The notes under the pieces: generated by a model
What the model was told of the DNA's origin: nothing
The model's input: the letters and a program-made list of their open reading frames with translations, nothing else
The model's database searches: none
NCBI GenBank assembly: GCA_022818135.1
Contig: JAFMSR010000013.1
Location: forward strand, 26,568,262-26,632,261
Origin: Saxidomus purpurata
Lineage: Eukaryota > Mollusca > Bivalvia > Venerida > Veneridae
Direction of reading: 5' to 3'
DNA length: 64,000 nucleotides
Position numbers and translations under genes: made by a program
Shown here: piece by piece, positions 1-25,800 of the stretch
How the letters are laid out: each line of letters starts with the position of its first letter
How positions within the stretch are numbered: the stretch's first letter is position 1

Positions 1-469
1 TACAAAAATACAAGCATTCACTTACAGCAACAGAGTTAAATGAAATTATTAACGAATTCAAAAATATGAAAACAAGAGATGTAGCTTTGTAAACAGTAAA
101 ACTTGCAAAGATCATTTGACTCTTTATTTTTTCCCAATTTGACCCAAAACATCACGAAAATTCCCAATCCCAGGGGTATGGGTCATCTTCCCAAAATACT
201 GAGAAAAAAAACCTGATAGCACTTTGATACTTTGATGCATTATATCATCCAGATCTTATACAATAAAGAGGCATACAAGAGAAAATGATGTACTTCTAAC
301 TTACAATACCAATGAAAGTGACATTCTGATTACCTAATGTGTTTATCATCTAAATGTTAACGGAAGGATGTTATTATCAACTGCTAATTTGATCAGTCCA
401 TTCATGATGAACATACTCTGGTTCACTATATTTTTTGTAAAACTGACTTATCTAAGATTTTATACTAAT

Positions 470-655
470 TTATTTAGCTCAATTGTAAAGAAAGCTTGAA
501 GCTTATCGAGTCACTCTTCAGTCCACTTCCTGAAAAAACCAGTACTTGTGTCATATGAGGAAGTACGGTTGTAATCTTAGTGGGACTCAAACCCACAATC
601 TCCAGGATGAGCAGCAGACACCTTAACCTCTACACCACCGCTCCCCTAAAATTCA
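470..655 (-). mobile_element. tRNA-derived SINE
   Basis: On the minus strand there is a tRNA-like head with box A (ggtgtagaggttaagg) and box B (gggtttgagtccc). It is followed by a body reading cctcatatgacacaagtact and aggaagtggactgaagagtg. This is the standard layout of tRNA-SINEs. It is an intronic or downstream insertion and not a functional tRNA, since no complete cloverleaf acceptor pairing was found. Confidence 0.6.
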
Positions 656-760
656 AGATTTTGATTTTACAAATTGGTTTGTGCCAGTTGAACTCTAGTC
701 TAGAACCTATAGACTATGACGGTTACTGAGCACCTGATGTTCTGATTATAAAAGTCTTAC

Positions 761-13840
<13,080 letters not shown>

Positions 13841-13908
13841 GGTTACCAATCTCGGCTAAACGCAACCTCTCGGAATTGTGGATCACTAACTTAAGATCAC
13901 CATTTGTC

Positions 13909-15020
13909 TAAAATTAACAATAGAAACAAAATGTAGTAATTACATATACAAAATATTCATGATACTCCAAACTTGATGACAATTATAAACAAATGTAGTG
14001 CATGTGTTTACATTATTCCAGTTTTTACACCAACTGTGAATCAAGTTGTCTCACCTACTAACATTTCATTACACAATTTGTATCGCTCAGACAGTGATTG
14101 TATCCCAGTTTAATAATGAACAATTTCAAGCAGCCAATTTATAATATAAACAATACAGCAGTAGTTGTCAAGTGCCCCTCCAAAAATATATATCGCTGGA
14201 TTAATTAGACTAGCAGTGCAGTATTTAATTCTCATGCAAGACTTAAGTCTGTCCCATTCTACACTGGGACCTCAACTTTGACCAACAATGAAAAACCTCG
14301 AACGTTTCTTGAAAATTAAAAGCATGTTTTGTGATCTAGAAAAAAGTCACCCTCAAGAATTTCAATCGTTTGTGCAGCATTTGGCTCGTTTTCTAATACC
14401 GCTTTTATTTTCTCTATGGGCAAAACGCTGCTGTTTACATGGACACCATTAATGTATGTGTTAGTGAATATATGCATGAAACAGCTCAGCCATTAAGGTC
14501 TCAAAATTTGGTGGGACAGACTCTACTCCAAATTAAATAATTTTTTTCAAAAGATATTTTGCGAGTCAGTCACATGTATAACGTATACATCATACTTACA
14601 CATAACCATTTTACAGGAACATGATTTTTTTGCTTGTACTTGAAGAACTGGCATATAAAAAATGACAAACACAGTGGTGTGCGAATAACGATGTTTGTTT
14701 CCTTTCCCCACCCACATAGATTGCAGGCTTGGCGTCCTAAGATACCGAGAGATTACATCGTGGACATGGCAAAAGTACACAAAATGAAAAAAGTCTTTCA
14801 TCAAAAACGTTTAAACATGAAATATGCTTTTGTTGAAATCTCTTTTCTTCTGTGGTTCAAGTCTTTTTATGTTTCAGACTGCATATTTTTCTTTGACAAC
14901 CTGTTTTTCTACGGGCACCTGTTTACCATGCATTTATTGACAATTTACGATTGGTCAATTAAGTTACGGGGTAATACGGAATCATTCGGATACCTCCGTG
15001 ATAAAGGTTATTGACTACTG
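13909..15020. other. Intergenic region upstream of the minus-strand gene
   Basis: This region should hold the minus-strand promoter and any 5'-UTR exon. I see no clear TATA box or coding exon. An open frame at 14634-15014 on the plus strand has no recognisable domain or splice context. Confidence 0.35.
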
Positions 15021-15301
15021 TTTCTTTAGGTTTTAAACTACTACAGGCTGGTATTTCAGACCATAACATATATAGGAATCTCCTAAGCTCGAGTCAAACC
15101 TTTCATAAATAAACAAACCCCTAGAGACATTCCATTACTCAGGAAAGCTAAATGGAATGAGTTCAAGCAATTTACCAGTAGCTCCAAGGTCAAGATGCAG
15201 AGGTTATCCCGGTTGAAGACCTCTGGACCAGGTTACACTCCTAATTCAAGCAGGGATAATTGCCCCCAAATAAAAAACTAGGAAATAAGAAAAGTCTTCC
15301 A

Positions 15302-15770
15302 GGTCAGATACTCCTATTGTTTTCCCCCATTGACTTACATTATAACTCTAGTCAAAAGGGGACCCTGTATCATACCCACCTATAGGGTGTTGACCAATGA
15401 AATTACATTTTCGAACAGATTAGCTCCAGGCACCAGAAAATGCTGTTTTTATATGGGGTTGACCAACCCAGTTTTTTCAATTTGGCAAGGGAGACAACCA
15501 CCCCACTCAGTCAGGTGAGATTTAGGGGTCTAAACCGCATGTGTACACCTTCTATTCATATGGCGATTTCAGTGTTATTTATTATGATACCCAGTCCTAA
15601 AATATTCATTCGCGTGCAGAAGACATTGCATTTTATTTTTCAAATGAGTTTTTTGCATTTGTAAACACAACCTTTTCTACCAATCAGGTAATGTCTCATT
15701 TAATCTTACGGTTTTCCCTGTACTTTTTTCAGCCAATCCCTGAGCCGGACTGCAATAGGATCATTTGACC
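15302..15770. mobile_element. MITE 1, 469 bp, 18-bp terminal inverted repeats, 4-bp target duplication
   Basis: The left end ggtcagatactcctattg and the inverse of the right end (ggtcaaatgatcctattg) match at 15 of 18 positions. The element is flanked by tcca at 15298-15301 and 15771-15774. Removing it reconnects the LINE A linker sequence. It contains no coding capacity that I can see. Confidence 0.75.
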
Positions 15771-15970
15771 TCCACGGGTTACACAAGACATAGAAAAATT
15801 AATTAGAAAAAGGAGAAAACTCTATCAAAATGCACAAGGGTCAAAATCTACTTTTATTTGCAAATTCAGAACTGTCAAGCATCTAATTCAGCAAAAAGAA
15901 GAACTCATATGAGGCATATATAGAAAACATACCAGACATCCAACACTAAAAAAACACCAACTCTACTTAA

Positions 15971-16548
15971 AGGTCCATTACTAACACCAAATCGAATATT
16001 CTTTCAAATCTGGAATCGTAACAGGTGTCTTCTCAAAAGGAAAAATATGGCATACTGCATTGAATGTGACCTTATTGTGTTGAAAATTTGAGTTTAACAA
16101 AAGAATTAATGAATTATATTTTGCCTTTTCAAAAACGAAAGTAGGTTTTCCCATTTTCAAATATCTTTGTAATTTTCCAGAAATCTTCCATAGAGAGGCT
16201 GTAAATAGGTTGTACATAAATAAGCATGCATATTTTGAATTATAATTGAAGATCTTTACTACCAATGATGTGTAAAGTGTATGTCTGACTATTAACAACA
16301 TTCAATACAGCGAAAGTAGGACAAAAAGACCACCCAGGTCAATCTAAGGAAATATACAAACATTCACTCGTTTTTCTGCAGCAGTATTTCAAACAGGGAA
16401 ATACTTCACTCATTTCTCTGCAGCAGTATTTCAAACAGGGAAATACTCCACCGCTATTGTAAAGTTTTAGAAGCCAGTTTCAAACTGTATTTCCCTGTTA
16501 CAATTCCAGATTTAAAAGAAAATTCGATTTTGCGTTAGTAATGGTCCT
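15971..16548. mobile_element. MITE 2, 578 bp, about 45-bp terminal inverted repeats, TTAA target duplication
   Basis: The ends aggtccattactaac and aaatcgaatattctttcaaa recur inverted at the right side (cgttagtaatggtcct), and the match extends over about 45 bp. ttaa flanks both ends (15967-15970 and 16549-16552), as expected for piggyBac-type or other TTAA-targeting transposases. Inside is a tandem pair of 42-bp units (16363-16448). A 106-residue minus-strand frame inside has no recognised domain. Confidence 0.8.
16363..16448. repeat. Two tandem 42-bp copies inside MITE 2
   Basis: ttcactcg/att, ctgcagcagtatttcaaaca and gggaaatact occur twice, offset by 42 bp, with only a few differences. Confidence 0.85.
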
Positions 16549-18524
16549 TTAATTCAACACGTAAACGCCTCTACTCACTTAAAAATGCTAGTCAAGATTA
16601 CCAAGGTATTGCTCCTCTTAAAGATCACACATATGGTAAAATCACCTCCGATAATCTTGGTCAAGCAAACATTCTGAATAAACAATTCCATACTGTTTTT
16701 TCAAACATTTTTCCCTTGTCCTTGTACCAGTTGTACAGGACTGTCATGGGCAAAAGGAAATACCCTACAATGCCAAACATTGCAATTCATCCTAAAGGCG
16801 CCCTGAAACTAATCCAAAATCTAAAAGTGGATAAGGCTGTTGGCCTTATGATATGGATATGATAAAGACCATTGTCATGAAGGAGCTCCGCCATGAGATC
16901 CTTGATATAATATCACTTATCTTCAAAAGACCCCTTAATAGTGGTCAACTCCCTTCCGATAGGACGAAGGCAAACGTCGCCCACTATTCCAGTGATTTGA
17001 ACTTTGACATGCTAGAAGAAAATAAGTGTCAAACCTTAAATAGATATGTGATGTCTATGAATTACATAACATTGTTGATAAACCGACTTGTTTCCCACAA
17101 AATAGTAAACCATCACTTTTGGATGTAATTTTGACAAACAATGAAACTGACTTAGGAAGTAAATGTTATTTTGGATATGGGATAAGTGATGTGCACAGCA
17201 TGGTAGGAATACAGCTATTTAAAAACGAACTTTTGCCTGTAAACCGCAAATACTGCTCCTACAGAAGTTTCAAACATTTTGATACCGATAAATTTAATAG
17301 TGATTTGCATAATGAATTAACTCATATTGGTTTTAATCAACCTGATACATATGTATTCTTTAGCACAAAATTTTTAGATAATGCTGATAGGCATGCACCA
17401 ATCTAAGAAAGTGTTACAAAAAACCCTACCATTTATGAATAAAGAACTCAAAAAGGCAATTTACAAGAAAAAATGCTTTTTAATAAATTCATTACCAATA
17501 AATCATACAAAAATACTTTGAAAAATTCAGAAAACAGAGAAATCTCGTTACTAGTACATAGAGAAAGTCATTGAATATGTATTTTATCGACAGATGCATG
17601 GGGGATTGGGTGCGAATCTTCTAACTTTTGTTGTACGGTTAAACCGTTTTGAACTAATAAAGGATGTGTGAAACAAAAGGATACCATTATATGCGAAAAT
17701 GAACCAGACTGAGGTATGTTCTATCTTTAACAACTTTTTCGTCAATGTAGCGAAATATATATGCAAAGAATCAATGCCAGTAAATGTAGACCATCCTAGC
17801 ATCAAAAGCATACACACTAACAACACAAGTGAACTTACTCTGGATTTTAAACCTGTTACAGATGATTTTATATCTAAACAGATCGACAAACTAAGTACAA
17901 AAAAGGCTACTGGGATCGACAACATTTCATCAAAATTGCTCAAACTAGGTAAACAGTCTATACAAGGCCCACTCACTAAACTTGTCCACAAGTCATTCTC
18001 AACCTCAATTTTCCCCAATAGTTTAAAAGTGGCTCAAGTAACACCTTTACATAAGAATAGTATATTAGTCAAAGGCAATTAAAGACCTGTGGTTTCTTAA
18101 GTATTTGAAAGGGTTATGAATGCTCAAATTACTGAATTTGTTAACAATCATTTTAATGTGTTTTTATCATCATTTAGGCCTAGATATGGGTGCCAAACAA
18201 CTCTTTTAAAAGTAATAGAAGACTGGAAGCAGGCGGTAGATGACAATAAGTATGTGGCAGCAGTCTTGATGGATTTAATTGAGGCTTTTGATTGCCTATC
18301 ACATGATCTCCTTCTACTGAAACTAAAATTCTATGGTTTATCAGAAAATGCACTGATGCTAGTAGAAAGCTATCTAACAGATAGAAATCAGTATGTAAGG
18401 ATAGGGCAAGTTAATAGGAATTTTCTTACATTGTATAAGGGAGTACCTCAAGGGTCTATGTTGGGGCCTGTACTTTCTGATATTTTTATTTTTGACATTT
18501 TTAGCTTTGTAAAGTACTGCGATC

Positions 18525-19818
18525 CAGGGTGGCCGTTGCCGGTCTGGACCGATTTTCACTTGCGGACCGATTCACGTCACCAAAAGTGCTTAAAAATCGG
18601 TCCGAGATTTTTTTAAAAAAGTCATAAAATCGCTCAAATATGACAAAAGGAGTTGCTTGTGTAATTACACATAGCATCTGTGTTATTAGCATCCAATACC
18701 CCAATAAACGTGTCATGTTAATAACCCGCGGCGGTCTTTACCTAATTGGTCCTCGGGCGTCGCTAACACGTTATTGATTAAAGGATTTTATTAATGTGTT
18801 TGCAGCTCCGATTGACTCTATGCCGGACCGATTGTCTTTAGGCCGCTAATCATTACCTTCACTTTGCAAACATTACTGGTCATTATGGTTTAATTAAAAA
18901 CGATTCGGTCCACGTGTACTGATCGGTAAGAAAACAGTTGAAAGAAATTATTAAAAATAAAACCCAAGAGTTAACTTTTATAACTCAAATAGTGCCGGCT
19001 ATATAATGTTTCATGTTCGGGCATTCAATGTCTTTCGATTTATTGTTGAAATGGCACAACGCAACATATTTGCGATGTTCAAAAAGTCAAATGACCGAAA
19101 TGAAAAAAAACCGGCTTATAATAATCGGGAGAATAATAACGAAACAAATAACCGGACGGCAACCGGTAGTAAATGCTTCCGAAAGTCGGAATAGCAAGCC
19201 GAAAGATAATGTTAATCGGTCTGGCAACCCGAGAGGCATAAAAACATAATTCAAAACGAAACCAGACGACAAAAATTTAATAGCCTATACGTGACACATG
19301 GATTATTACAAAACTTTTGTGGGGGTGACTTTGAACGTAACCAGTTCTAATCGAAATTGAACACACTTTCAATGATAAAATCGCATGAAAATTATTATAT
19401 TTATTTATGAAAACTGGCTCGATATTTTTCTTATTACTTAGAAATTCCGTTTCTTATTCCTTTATGGCGAAAATTATGTAAAGTTTATCCCTTAGAAAAT
19501 GGAACGCTCCACGTGAACGGCGCATTTATTTTATCGACTCGTGAGATTTACTAATCAATAATGAAAGAAGATAAACATTTTCGTTTTTGGAAACATTTTG
19601 GAATCCAAAGGAGGCAACTAAATACTTTAATCGTTCCATTATCATGCAGAACAATGGAAAGATGGTTGAAAAATATAGAAATCACGTACAATTTTTTCAT
19701 TTTTTTCTATCATTTTTTTTTTTTTTTTTTACGTTTTTGTAACTTTTTTTTGGGGGGGTTGACGATGTACCCTCGACTTGTCCGGACCGATTGAGATTTC
19801 AAAATTTTCTGATCCCTG
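18525..19818. mobile_element. hAT-like DNA transposon, non-autonomous, 1294 bp
   Basis: It begins CAGGG and ends CCCTG and is flanked by a perfect 8-bp target duplication, ctgcgatc (18517-18524 and 19819-19826). Both features are classical for the hAT superfamily. The decamer cggaccgatt or its inverse recurs near both ends and inside (about 18546, 18562, 18595, 18823, 19783, and partial at 18903). No full transposase is present. A short frame near 19050 (MAQRNIFAMFKKSNDRNEKK) could be a transposase N-terminal remnant, which is an inference only. The insertion cuts the LINE B reverse transcriptase just before its YADD motif. Confidence 0.85.
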
Positions 19819-19869
19819 CTGCGATCTGTATAACTATGCAGATGATAACACTTTTCTAGTACAAAAAAA

Positions 19870-20560
<691 letters not shown>

Positions 20561-21349
20561 AACAAATCTAGAATTAGATAGCAAAATGTCTATAGAATGG
20601 TTCTCGAACAAAATGCAAGCCAACCCCGAAAAAATTCACGCTATAGCAATTGGTCCTAAAACTAAAAAATGTGAATTGAACTTTACTACAAACAACTTTT
20701 TCATACATTGTGATAATTCTTTTAAACTTTTAGGGGTTACCATTGATTTTAGACTGTGTTTCAATGAACATGTGTCAAATATATGCAAAAAAGCCTCTAA
20801 CCAGTTAAATGTGTTGAAAAGAATAGGAAAATACCTCTGTAAACTAGGCAAACTGAACATCTACCACTCTTTTATTATGTCAAACTTTAACTATTGTCCT
20901 CTCACTTGGCATTTTTGTGGTGAAGTCAACACAAAGAAAATTGAAAATATTAAAAAAGAGCTCTTAGTTTTATATGTGATGACTATGACTCAAATTACGA
21001 GACTCTTCTGAAAAAATCATGTTTACCAACCTTGAAAATTAGAAAAATTAGGACAATGGCAATAGAAAGTTTTAAAATTATACATAAACAATCTCCAGTA
21101 TATTAACATGATCTTTAAAATATTAAAAACAATTTCTATTCTTTTAGTTACAGGAGTGTGACAGATATACACAGGGTAAGGACTAACAAATATGGTACAG
21201 GCTCCTTCCGTTCCGCTGCAGCTAAATTGTGGAATGAACTCCCACAACACTTCCGTGAAGTGACAAATTACGATCAGTTCCACAATCTTGTTGCGGCCAG
21301 AGACGGAAGGAGTTGCCACTGTTCAGCCTGCCATGATTTTAGTTAGATT

Positions 21350-22130
21350 TTTGTGTGCATGCTCATTTTTCCTTTGTTTTATGATTTATGTTTGTTTTGC
21401 TGACTTGCGTATTTTATGATTTATGCTTGCTTCATGTGCTTTATGATTTATGCTTTGTACTATTTGTCATGACTATGCTGTATGCTGTGTGAGGAAGTCG
21501 CTGATCAGGTCTCCTCAAATCTGATTTGGGGGATAATGTTTCTAGCTTCTTTTTGTTGGTCGCACTTTTGTGTTCCTTTTGCTATTCAGACTCTTATTTT
21601 CCTTTTTATTGCAGTTTTTAGATCTACATGTAGATCAAGATCAGCAGCTTTCCCACAATTTATAATAATTTTGAAATTCTATTATTATAAAGGGAGACAA
21701 CGTAAACATCAGTTAACCTAAGTACTAGTATTGACTTGCTCCCCCGGTCATATTTAATATCTTATGCTAGTTCTATAATTTTTATATACATATATATATA
21801 TATATGATACAAGTTTAAAATCTTATTTAGTTATTTATTATTTATTTATTTAAATAGATCTCATGTTATAAAAGGTATACTTGGTTTTAATAAACATTAC
21901 AGTATTTAAAGTGTTATTGTAGTGGTTTATCTGTGCTTTATATTTATCACTAAATAATATATATATATATATATTTTTAATATATATATATGTACTATGA
22001 TTATATATATGATTATTGATGCAATATTATCTCACTTGTGTAGTTTTATCATATCTTAACAAATTACATGCCTTATAAAATTTAATATACTACACACAGT
22101 GTAGAACTTCACAAGCTTTTATTTGTGTTT
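21350..22130. other. LINE B 3' region and AT-rich DNA
   Basis: The 3' part contains a tandem trio of tatgatttatgcttg-like words (about 21380-21450). TA microsatellite runs lie near 21787-21806 and 21956-21992. No coding exon is visible. Confidence 0.4.
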
Positions 22131-22720
22131 CAGATAAAACATCTCCAGAATAACAACAAACGCAAATAGAACACTAGGCTCCCTCAAACGTAACATCACA
22201 ACAAAACATGAAACTATCAAATCACTCTCATACACAACATAAGTCAGAACACAATTATAGTACGCATAATCTGTATGGTCGCCACACAACCAGATTAATA
22301 TTCATAAGCTTAAAATGGTTCACTGACGCACAATCAAATAGGTCAAAAACGATTACTTTAGGGATACAAGTGTAACATACCTGCTGAACACCCTTGGCTA
22401 GAGCACCTTTGAGAAAAGGCGTCAAGCCTCAAAACTGGTCATGTTTTACGAAATATACTACAATCTTGTTGCAATCTCCCTACCCAGTTATCTAGAAGTC
22501 CCAAACAGGTTAACAAGACATATGTACCCCTTAGTCTCCGCCAAACCCATGCAGACTTGGACCTCTTTAAACACTCATTTTCCACCCATACCACAGTCCT
22601 GTGGAACAGGTTACCTTCGCATATTGCGACTCTGCCTGATCTTGAAACATTCAATGGAAACCCAATTATTGTGTTTGTCTCACAATATATGTATCGTTCT
22701 GATATCAACATTTGAAACAA
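22130..22720 (+). mobile_element. LINE 3' fragment (C-terminal part of a CR1-like ORF2), possibly the 3' end of LINE A
   Basis: Broken frames read RTLGSLKRN, SVWSPHNQINIHKLKMVH, LNTLGWSTFEKRRQASKLVM and, after a shift, HTTVLWNRLPSHIATLPDLE. This is the order expected at the end of a LINE ORF2. LINE A stops in its reverse transcriptase at 16977 and this piece lies just beyond LINE B, so it may be the other half of LINE A with the core lost. That link is inference. Confidence 0.65.
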
Positions 22721-22739
22721 GATTTTATCGTTATTTCAC

Positions 22740-23330
22740 ATAAAACACTCAAGGTTTGTAAGAGAAATACAATGTACTCCACTAAGACTGTTACCTCATA
22801 TACACCGAAGATGTTTTTAGAAATGTGAGAAAGGTGTTGGTAGGAATTCACTTTTACCATATCACATGATACACACGATACACCGATTATCTGACAAGAT
22901 TTGCAAACGTCTCTGCACGAGTTATTCTTTTAGTATTTTCAACATCAACTACAGACCATGTCATAAAATGACGGCACTTGGTTAAATATTACGATAATGC
23001 CTGGCATAAGTTAGAGTTTCATTCGCCAAAGTCTTCTATTGTTTTTATCTCTATATTGTGTTTAGAAAGTAGAAACTCAGTGTAGAATACGACAGCGTGT
23101 TTGTTTTCTCAAAATTTGTCAAACGACTGGGCATTTAATTGCATTACTTTAGTAACTTTGCAAAATAATGAGAAAACAAACACATATGTCCCCCTTGATG
23201 CAAAAGTCGTTCTATGAAAGGAACAGTTTTTAAAGTAAAAGTCAATGTGAAATTCATGAAAACGGCATCTGTAGAAATTGTAGAATAAAAAAAAATTTAA
23301 AAAGCAAATAAAACATTCTAAAAAACTGAA
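22740..23330. other. Non-coding, no feature recognised
   Basis: AT-rich sequence without a supported exon or repeat boundary. Confidence 0.3.
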
Positions 23331-23334
23331 AATT

Positions 23335-24425
23335 TCTACGAAGTGACCTTGACCTTTTTAGAAGTGACCTTGACCTAAAAAAAAAGTTTTTTTGCGTAAA
23401 ACAATTTTATAATCCAAAACATAAAATTGAAAAAAAATCTATTTTAAGTAACAGTGACCTTGACTTTGACCCTTAAAATTATTTTTTTGCTGAAAACAAT
23501 TTAAAACTAAAAAATAAAATTTGAAAAAAAATTCTATTTTTAGTAACAGTGACCTTGACCCCTAAAAAAAGCTACCTACACACCAAGTTGCATTGCAATT
23601 GGTCACTCCTTACTCATGTTATTAAGCGAAAACCGTTTTTCTATTTTTAGTAACAGTGACCTTGACCCCTAAAAAAAGCTACCTACACACCAAGTTGCAT
23701 TGCAATTGGTCACTCCTTACTCATGTTATTAAGCGAAAACCATTTTTCTATTTTTAGTAACAGTGACCTTGACCTTGATCCTAGTGACTCCAAATGCAAC
23801 CAAAGCTTCCTCTCCTCGCAAACTATCTACAAACCAAATTTCATTGCAATTGGTCAGTCCTAACTTAAGTTATTGAGCGGAAACCATTCTACAATTCCGG
23901 GTCTCTGTGTTCTTGACCTTTAACCTTCTAATCTCAAAACCATTGGGGGTCCTCTACCAGTTATGACCATCCTCCACATCAAGTTTCAAGTTGTTAGGCC
24001 CAATCGTTCTCAAGTTATCGTTCGGAAACTGTTTTACAGTTACGGATCACCGTGAGTTTGAAGTTTGACCTACTGACCTCAAAATCAATAGGGATCATCT
24101 GCTGGTCATGACAAACTTCCACATCAAGTTTGAAGGTGCTAGGTCCAAATATTTACAAGTTATCGTCCGTAAACCGATTTACTATTCGAGGTCACTGTGA
24201 CCTTGACCTTTGACATACTGACCTAGAAACAATAGGGGTCCTCTGCTGGTCATGACCAACCTCCACATCGAGTTTCAGGATCCTAGGTCTAAGCGTTCTT
24301 GAGTTATCATCCGAAAACCAGTTGGTAGACGGACGGACGGACAGACATATCGACCGACCGACCGATCGACCGATCGACATCTGCAAATCAAAATACCGCT
24401 CTTCTTCGAAGGGGGGCATAATAAT
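23335..24425. repeat. Bivalve dispersed repeat rich in tgaccttgacc
   Basis: A long non-coding repeat carries many copies of gtgaccttgacc. Between 23534 and 23755 a unit of about 108 bp is duplicated almost perfectly (agctacctacacaccaagtt and gcaattggtcactccttact in both). The right end has cggacgga and cgaccgac runs and finishes cttcttcgaagggggg, an ending I recognise from bivalve genomic repeats. Confidence 0.7.
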
Positions 24426-25059
24426 ATTTTATTTCACGCCACCCTTGGTATAAATTTGAATCATCTAAAGACAGTCTTATTCATATAGTTTTAGCATATG
24501 TTTTAGGAAAACTAACGACTCGAACGTTCTCTGTTGCTGTAACTGAGCTGTCTTTAAATTTATAAAAAAAAACACCTTTAAAATATCACAATCTCAATCG
24601 TCCATACGAAGGAATTCTCGATATATGGATATATATACGCACAACACCCCCTACATAAAGGGCTCTAAAAATGTGTTAATTGCAGCTCGAAAATATGACA
24701 AAGCATTCCAGGGAACAAAACGCTCTTACAGGGTATTTTTTCAGGAAGATTTGACTTCTGGCTCCGATAAAAATCAGCATGAATACTGAAAACCCATTGG
24801 TAAGATAGATGTTGCACAGACAAAAGAATTGTAAGGGTACTCACTGTTCAAATTATTTTACCTCTTACAAGAGAATGGTTGAAATGTCAAAATTGAGATC
24901 TTAAATTGTGGTACTAGTATCACTGTTGAAGAAGTAAAAACAACAATGCTCAAAGACAAATAAGGTAAGGCCAGTGGTTTTGGCAACATTCCATTAGATA
25001 TTTTTTAGAAATAATTTCTGTATTTCATTTTTACATGTGCTATTTATGTCTCCCCCCAT

Positions 25060-25800
25060 ATAGTGGGGGAGTGACATATTGTTTTTGGCCGAGTTGTCTG
25101 TATGTCCACCCGTCTGTCTGTCCGTCACAAATCGTGTCCGCTCCATATATCTTGAACCCCATGAAGGATTTTGAAACAACTCACCAACAATGTTCACCAT
25201 ATTGAGACGATGAGCAGAGTGCATGTTGCAACCACCTTGGTTCAAGGTCAAGGTAACAATTAGAAATCAAATGTCAAAAGACTATATTTCGTGTCCACTT
25301 CATATCTCTTGAGCCTTTGAAGGATTTAAGAATAACTCACTACATAATTATATTCACCACATACAGACGATGTGCAGAGCGCATGTTAGAGTTCAAGAGA
25401 TATGGAGCGTACACGAACTGTAGAAAAATGGTTTCCGCTCAATAACTCGAGTTAGGAATGACCAATTGCAATGAAGCTTGGTGTGTACGTAGCTTGCGTA
25501 GAGAGGAAGTTTTGGATTGCATTGCTAGTCACTATGGTCAAGATCGAGGTCATTAGTACTATAACATATTTTTATAGGCTTTTAATTGTTTTATGTTTTA
25601 TTCTTTTTTCGGAGGGGGGTCAAGGTCAAGGTTACCGTTACTTAAAAAAGAATATTTCTTTTTAGTTTTTAAACTGTTTTACGCCAAAACAAATTTCGGG
25701 GAGGGGGAGGGGTCAAAGTCACTATTGCTAAAGATAGATTGAATTTTTTGGGGAGGGGGGTTGAAGGTAAAGGTGACTGTAACTAAAAATAGATGATTTT
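25060..25800. repeat. Bivalve dispersed repeat, second type
   Basis: It starts tatagtgggggagtgacata with the phrases cacccgtctgtctgtccgtc and tatcttgaaccccatgaagg. Near 25390 inverted fragments of the 23.8-kb repeat follow (ggtttccgctcaataactcg), then ggtcaaggtcaaggttaccg at about 25619. No gene is present. Confidence 0.55.

Larger units (their letters stand above)
15030..16977 (+). mobile_element. LINE A: decayed CR1-like non-LTR retrotransposon fragment split by two MITEs
   Basis: Interrupted plus-strand frames match the usual order of a LINE ORF2. First comes the end of an endonuclease domain (LQAGISDHNIYRN at about 15045). Next is a linker (EKLIRKRRKLYQNAQGSKST at about 15797). Then follow YSLKNASQDYQGIAPLKDHT (about 16573) and the beginning of the reverse transcriptase (LKLIQNLKVDKAVG, then ELRHEILDIISLIFKRPLNS). 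Stops and frameshifts show it is dead. MITEs occupy 15302-15770 and 15971-16548. The fragment stops abruptly near 16977, where LINE B begins. Confidence 0.75.

Noticed and set aside
1..120. A donor-like gtaagtg on the minus strand near position 22 as the end of a further exon
   Set aside because: No convincing acceptor or conserved frame could be paired with it.
13841..13849. Upstream extension of the first exon to a TTG codon
   Set aside because: Non-ATG start. The ATG at 13840 has an excellent Kozak context.
14634..15014. 126-codon plus-strand frame
   Set aside because: No recognisable domain, aromatic-rich AT-biased composition, and no splice or promoter context.
15981..16301. 106-codon minus-strand frame inside MITE 2
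   Set aside because: Lies wholly within a non-autonomous element and has no transposase motif. Left as unproven.
17584..18018. 144-codon minus-strand frame
   Set aside because: Antisense to the LINE B reverse transcriptase. No independent domain.
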